A DNA stretch of 7,641 nucleotides from Bacillota bacterium (GTDB lineage: Bacteria; Bacillota_I; Bacilli_A; Acholeplasmatales; Acholeplasmataceae). Below the pieces are notes generated by a model that had not been told where the DNA came from, made no database searches, and saw nothing but the letters and a program-made list of their open reading frames with translations. The stretch lies in contig JAEYXZ010000106.1 of the NCBI GenBank assembly GCA_023431045.1, positions 1 to 7,641 on the forward strand, in the 5' to 3' direction. Shown here piece by piece: positions 6,089 through 7,641 of the stretch. Position numbers and translations under genes: made by a program. Position 1 is the stretch's first letter, and every line of letters begins with the position of its first letter.

Positions 6089-7641
6089 TTAGTTTGTTAT
6101 GTATTTTTGTAATGCAAAGTCATCAAAGTGGGCCCAACTTGAAGCAAGTCCGCTTCCGGTGATTCCAATTCTTACGATACTTTCTTCTGTTACTTCAAAA
6201 ATGAGTGTTGTTTTTACCCAAATACTCCATCCAGCACCATAGGTGACGGATGAACTACCGAGTTCTGTTCCACCAATTGATGCGAACAATTCAACCGTTG
6301 GTCGATCAATACCATTAGTGGTATCACTACGACCCCAAACCGATAATTGATAAGATCCTGGTTCGAGTGTTATGTCTTGATAAAGTGTAAATGTATAAGC
6401 TGATGTTGCATAAATATTGATGTTATTAAATCCATTATTATCATCTTTACGGGCATTCTTACTCTCAACTTTTACAGTACCTGTAACGGATTGAGTAACA
6501 TCCCAATTAGCAACTAAACTGAAATCTTTAACATCGGATGAAACACGACCACCGACTTCAAAACTTGCATTATCGATGTAGTTTTCATACGCTTCTACAA
6601 TGATTGTCATTGGTAGGGTTGATTGACCACTTTCAATCGTGCCGTGAATGGTGTAAGTTCCAGGACCATCCATGGCATCTATTTCACTTTGATCCCAGGT
6701 GACTGGAATTAGGGTGAGTCGATCAAGTGAGGTAAATCCAGTTGTATGAGTAGGTAGCGTTTCACTTGCACGAATATTTAAGACCATCGTTAATTCAGAT
6801 TGATAATCAATGATTTCTTCTTCATTAAAGGTAGATGTCTTCATTAAGTCGAAAACATTTAATACTGGAGATGCTTTTCCAGAGAATGTAAATAATGCTT
6901 GATTAGCCCATGAGACTAATCCTAAACTTGAGACATCATCACCTTGTTCTTGTAGATAACTGTAAGCTCCAGCAGTTGCCCAACCAGCTCCTGCAACAGG
7001 TAACCAAGCCGGTTCCCAGTAAAATGAGCCTAACCCTTTGTCGACTGAAGCGATTGCTTCATTAACATCTCTGATATAACTTGCTTGTCCTTGGAAGGAT
7101 GTTCCATATCCACCTTCATCTTCTAATTCTGAATTATAGATATGAGATGCATTTGGAGCAACTTTATCGGTAAATCCATATGAGTATTCCATCACAACGA
7201 TATTTTGTTCGTATCGTTCATTGATGGCTTCTAGGGTTGCTTTAAACTGTGGCATTGGTCCATGCCAGAAGGAATAATAAGATAGTCCGATGATATCGAA
7301 TTCAACTTCATTTTCAAGCATCTTATCAAAGAAGTATATTATTCTTTGTTCACTTGCACCTTCTGCTAAATGAATCGCAGTTAGAATATCAGTTGATACA
7401 TCTTTGACTGCTTTAAGCCCTTGTTTCAAGAACTTAGCAATTCGTCCGTATCCACGTGAAACAGGTGCAACTGGGTTTAAGAATCCATTATTAATTTCAT
7501 TACCGATTTGAACCATATGAGGACGAACCCCTTCTTCTTCAAATCGTTTAATCACTGCAAATGTATAATCATAAATTGCAATTTCTAGATCATCTTCTGA
7601 TAAATCTTTCCATGCTCTTGGAATGGTTTGTTTACCTGGGT
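6089..7641 (-). CDS. ganB: Arabinogalactan endo-beta-1,4-galactanase, GH53, with C-terminal Ig-like and carbohydrate-binding modules (5' end off window)
   Basis: Endo-acting enzyme that cuts beta-1,4-galactan; by family habit it is exported, but its N-terminus with any signal peptide lies beyond the right edge. The frame stays open to base 7641, where it reads PGKQ, matching the conserved GH53 segment DPGKQ; a GTG at 7555 is internal and not the start. Visible landmarks: YDYT (about 7562-7573), QIGNE with acid/base Glu at 7496-7498, and VVMEYSY with nucleophile Glu at 7187-7189. SFYWEPAW follows (near 7000-7040), then the NQALFTFSGKASPVLNVF region that ends the barrel (near 6840). Next come a Big_4-like Ig domain (about 6590-6742; IPVTWD, then GTYTIHGT) and a beta-sandwich module (about 6092-6583; NASFE, W, LEPGSYQLSVWGRS, AHFDDFAL) resembling galactan-binding CBM61 or CBM4/9-type folds. 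No C-terminal anchor is visible. Usual GH53 barrels imply that about 130-150 N-terminal residues are missing. The GH53 call is firm; the CBM family is tentative. Confidence 0.92.
   Translation of the reverse strand, partial: PGKQTIPRAWKDLSEDDLEIAIYDYTFAVIKRFEEEGVRPHMVQIGNEINNGFLNPVAPVSRGYGRIAKFLKQGLKAVKDVSTDILTAIHLAEGASEQRIIYFFDKMLENEVEFDIIGLSYYSFWHGPMPQFKATLEAINERYEQNIVVMEYSYGFTDKVAPNASHIYNSELEDEGGYGTSFQGQASYIRDVNEAIASVDKGLGSFYWEPAWLPVAGAGWATAGAYSYLQEQGDDVSSLGLVSWANQALFTFSGKASPVLNVFDLMKTSTFNEEEIIDYQSELTMVLNIRASETLPTHTTGFTSLDRLTLIPVTWDQSEIDAMDGPGTYTIHGTIESGQSTLPMTIIVEAYENYIDNASFEVGGRVSSDVKDFSLVANWDVTQSVTGTVKVESKNARKDDNNGFNNINIYATSAYTFTLYQDITLEPGSYQLSVWGRSDTTNGIDRPTVELFASIGGTELGSSSVTYGAGWSIWVKTTLIFEVTEESIVRIGITGSGLASSWAHFDDFALQKYITN

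Noticed and set aside
7553..7555. GTG as a possible start of the galactanase
   Set aside because: The same frame continues without a stop to the window edge and encodes conserved GH53 sequence (PGKQ, YDYT), so the true start is off the window.

Overview
The window is AT-rich bacterial DNA with five protein genes, all transcribed leftward (minus strand) and tightly packed, so it reads as one operon. In transcription order (right to left) they are: a GH53 endo-beta-1,4-galactanase whose 5' end lies off the right edge; a cytoplasmic GH2 glycosidase, probably a beta-galactosidase; a lipoprotein sugar-binding protein; a MalF/GanP-type permease; and a MalG/GanQ-type permease whose stop codon lies just off the left edge. 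No RNA genes, mobile elements or CRISPR repeats were seen.

The gene set matches the logic of the Bacillus subtilis gan (galactan) operon. A secreted galactanase cuts beta-1,4-galactan, such as the side chains of pectic rhamnogalacturonan I. A lipid-anchored binding protein captures the oligosaccharides, two permease subunits import them, and an intracellular glycosidase releases galactose. Two differences stand out: the intracellular enzyme is GH2 where B. subtilis uses GH42 GanA, and no ATPase or regulator gene is in view. The ATPase may be a shared MsmX/MalK-type subunit encoded elsewhere, or may lie outside the window.

Layout: 1-885 permease 2 (minus); 882-2417 permease 1, overlapping its neighbour by ATGA; 2418-2492 intercistronic region with a strong stem-loop; 2493-3725 binding lipoprotein; 3726-3778 short gap with a small palindrome and a strong ribosome-binding site; 3779-6076 GH2; 6077-6088 a 12-base gap; 6089-7641 GH53 (partial). 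There is no gene-free stretch longer than 75 bases.

The organism is probably a low-GC Firmicute or Mollicute-like bacterium. TGA serves as a stop codon (end of permease 1) and the Trp codons checked are TGG, so the standard bacterial code applies and Mycoplasma/Spiroplasma code 4 does not. The general look would fit Acholeplasma/Izemoplasma-like or other AT-rich Firmicute lineages, but the lineage is a guess. The most unusual sequence-level feature is the stem-loop between the binding protein and permease 1, whose 3' arm is complementary to the permease ribosome-binding site. Otherwise this is a recognisable polysaccharide-utilisation operon, and I see no clear sign of a wholly undescribed system.
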